From Methanoregula sp. (GTDB lineage: Archaea > Halobacteriota > Methanomicrobia > Methanomicrobiales > Methanospirillaceae): a stretch of 15,292 nucleotides of DNA. Where the stretch lies: NCBI GenBank assembly GCA_030653335.1, contig JAURZP010000071.1, forward strand, positions 1-15,292. The letters are read 5' to 3'. Every line of letters starts with the position of its first letter. The stretch's first letter is position 1. Under the pieces are notes generated by a model. It was not told the DNA's origin, did no database searches, and was given only the letters and a program-made list of their open reading frames with translations. Positions 14,416-15,292 of this stretch are shown here, in pieces. A program made the position numbers and the translations under genes.

Positions 14416-14904
14416 TTCAACAGGTTCCCCGCTGTAGCCATGTGCTGCCAGTGCAGCGATCACTGATTTTTCCCAGCGGGCATCATCGTTATGGGGCAGC
14501 GGTGTGATCTTTTCTTTCCAAATCTGTGCCAGCATTTCATCAGTGGTTTTAAGATCGTGGCGTCCCATGATCCTGCCACACTCATGACCCTCGCGAGAAT
14601 GGATCACCATCCGGTAGCAGCGGAACTCCCTGCAGATTCGTGGGCGGGTGGCATAGATTGCACATGCAAATCCTGTTCCTGCCGGGTTTTTCCGCATGAA
14701 CGGGCAGCCTTTCACCGGCTCACCCTCGTTCGAAGAAGAGGGTTGACTGTCAGCGTATTCTCCCTCAATATGGACGAGGAAAAGTTCGTTCTTTATCCCG
14801 TACCGGCAGTAATAATCGCGGCTGGTGAGCTGACGCTCAATTTTTATGAACGCCCCAAAACTCGCACAGCATTTCCCGCACCGGGTACAATCAAAAGCAA
14901 CCAT
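14413..14904 (-). CDS. YkgJ-type cysteine cluster protein (CxxCxxCC family)
   Basis: A 163-residue cytoplasmic protein of the YkgJ/UPF0153 type. The N-terminal cluster FDCTRCGKCCASFG gives Cys6, 9, 12 and 13. Further conserved cysteines are Cys67 (GCPFM), Cys81 (ACAIYATRPRICREF), Cys91 and Cys96 (FRCYRM). The family is thought to bind zinc or an Fe-S cluster; its biochemical role is not settled. An extra segment of about 20 residues (EGEYADSQPSSSNEG) separates the cluster from GCPF. The ATG at 14904 has a TATA box about 33 bp upstream, so the leader is very short. It diverges from the AbrB-domain gene and converges on the lipoprotein gene. Confidence 0.88.
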   Translation of the reverse strand: MVAFDCTRCGKCCASFGAFIKIERQLTSRDYYCRYGIKNELFLVHIEGEYADSQPSSSNEGEPVKGCPFMRKNPAGTGFACAIYATRPRICREFRCYRMVIHSREGHECGRIMGRHDLKTTDEMLAQIWKEKITPLPHNDDARWEKSVIAALAAHGYSGEPVE

Positions 14905-14930
14905 ATCGTTGATCGGATGTGGGTGGGAGG

Positions 14931-14941
14931 ATTAATAAAAA
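14931..14941 (-). promoter_or_regulatory. TATA box of the YkgJ-type gene
   Basis: The minus strand reads CTCTTTTTATTAATCC, with a TATA core about 33 bp from the ATG at 14904. Confidence 0.5.
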
Positions 14942-15008
14942 GAGCGGAGCCGTACTCGGGCCGGGTTTGTGTACTATGATCTGTGCTCTGCAAAAATAGA
15001 AAAAATTT

Positions 15009-15026
15009 GATTTTTCTGATTTTTCT
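15009..15026 (+). repeat. Two tandem copies of GATTTTTCT upstream of the AbrB-domain gene
   Basis: GATTTTTCT occurs at 15009-15017 and 15018-15026, ending about 5 bp before the TATA box. It could be a BRE-region regulator site or simple AT-rich repetition. Confidence 0.35.
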
Positions 15027-15030
15027 GAAA

Positions 15031-15041
15031 AGTATAAATAT
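15031..15041 (+). promoter_or_regulatory. TATA box of the AbrB-domain gene
   Basis: AGTATAAATATG, centred about 38 bp before ATG 15074. The leader would be about 10 nt and contain TGAGGA (15063-15068), a Shine-Dalgarno candidate. Confidence 0.6.
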
Positions 15042-15073
15042 GCAGAAGAGTCTACAATATCCTGAGGATTTGC

Positions 15074-15292
15074 ATGCCCAAAAAGAAGATGAATGATTCC
15101 ACATGCACACCAGGCAGTGAACCCTGCGGGTGTAACCCGGTCGCCGGTTGTAAGGTTGAAGCAGTATTGAGCGTTGATGATCGCGGACAGATGGTACTCC
15201 CCAAAGATATACGGGAAAAAGCCGGTATCAAAACCGGTGACAAACTCGCCCTGATCAGCTGGGAGAGGGACGGCAGCATCTGTTGTCTTGCT
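15074..15292 (+). CDS. AbrB-domain protein resembling the HgcAB-associated protein, partial (runs off the right edge)
   Basis: Seventy-three codons are visible. After a short basic start comes a Cys-rich stretch (TCTPGSEPCGCNPVAGCK; five Cys counting the last), then an AbrB/SpoVT-type swapped-hairpin sequence: KVEAVLSVDDRGQMVLPKDI followed by REKAGIKTGDKLALISWERD. The DRGQMVLPK..REKAGI..GDKL pattern is that of AbrB DNA-binding domains. The N-terminal Cys pairs and the LALISWE...ICCL ending match what I remember of the small protein annotated as HgcAB-associated in mercury-methylating methanogens and bacteria. If so it may regulate or assist hgcAB, which encode the corrinoid protein and ferredoxin that methylate Hg(II). 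AbrB domain: confident. HgcAB link: from memory of the family and unverified here. A TATA box and TGAGGA support the start. Confidence 0.75.
   Translation, partial: MPKKKMNDSTCTPGSEPCGCNPVAGCKVEAVLSVDDRGQMVLPKDIREKAGIKTGDKLALISWERDGSICCLA

Overview
The window looks like chromosomal DNA of a methanogenic archaeon, most likely of the order Methanomicrobiales (a Methanoregula-like organism). This is inferred from four things: a coenzyme F390 synthetase-type ligase, a remnant of a radical SAM/SPASM enzyme of a type I associate with methanogens, an archaellin-like class III signal peptide, and archaeal BRE/TATA promoters. Several promoters sit about 27 bp upstream of a start codon, which implies leaderless mRNAs, and terminators are plain T-tracts. 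No rRNA, tRNA or CRISPR was seen.

Left part (1-3.6 kb, all genes on the minus strand). A partial transglutaminase-like gene runs off the left edge. It is followed by a tiny basic protein built from two copies of a 29-residue module, a roughly 480-bp gap, then an archaellin/pilin-like secreted protein overlapping the end of a coenzyme F390 synthetase-like gene.

Middle (3.7-6.0 kb). This is the most interesting structure. A decayed gene for a peptide-modifying-type radical SAM/SPASM enzyme (3778-6011) has lost its first cluster cysteine, carries stop codons, frameshifts and a large internal deletion, and is split by a complete IS1634-like insertion sequence (3989-5833). The IS has 26-bp imperfect terminal inverted repeats and a 5-bp target duplication (TCCAA). 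Removing the IS and one TCCAA copy restores a continuous SPASM-like C-terminus across the junction. A small Cys-containing hypothetical protein and a four-helix membrane protein follow, tail to tail over a bidirectional T-tract terminator.

Core (7.2-13.8 kb). A complete, tightly overlapping tryptophan operon, trpEGDCFBA, encodes all steps from chorismate to tryptophan. Every junction overlaps (4, 4, 4, 10, 4 and 1 nt), so translational coupling is likely. The leader has a TATA box directly followed by TGTACA, the core of the TRP box known for the archaeal TrpY repressor, and a 10-codon mini-ORF with one Trp codon ending 2 nt before trpE.

Right part (13.8-15.3 kb). A lipoprotein with two DUF333 repeats and a minus-strand YkgJ-type Cys-cluster protein are followed by the start of an AbrB-domain protein that resembles the HgcAB-associated protein. 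If that is right, a mercury-methylation locus (hgcAB) may lie in or beyond the unseen right flank.
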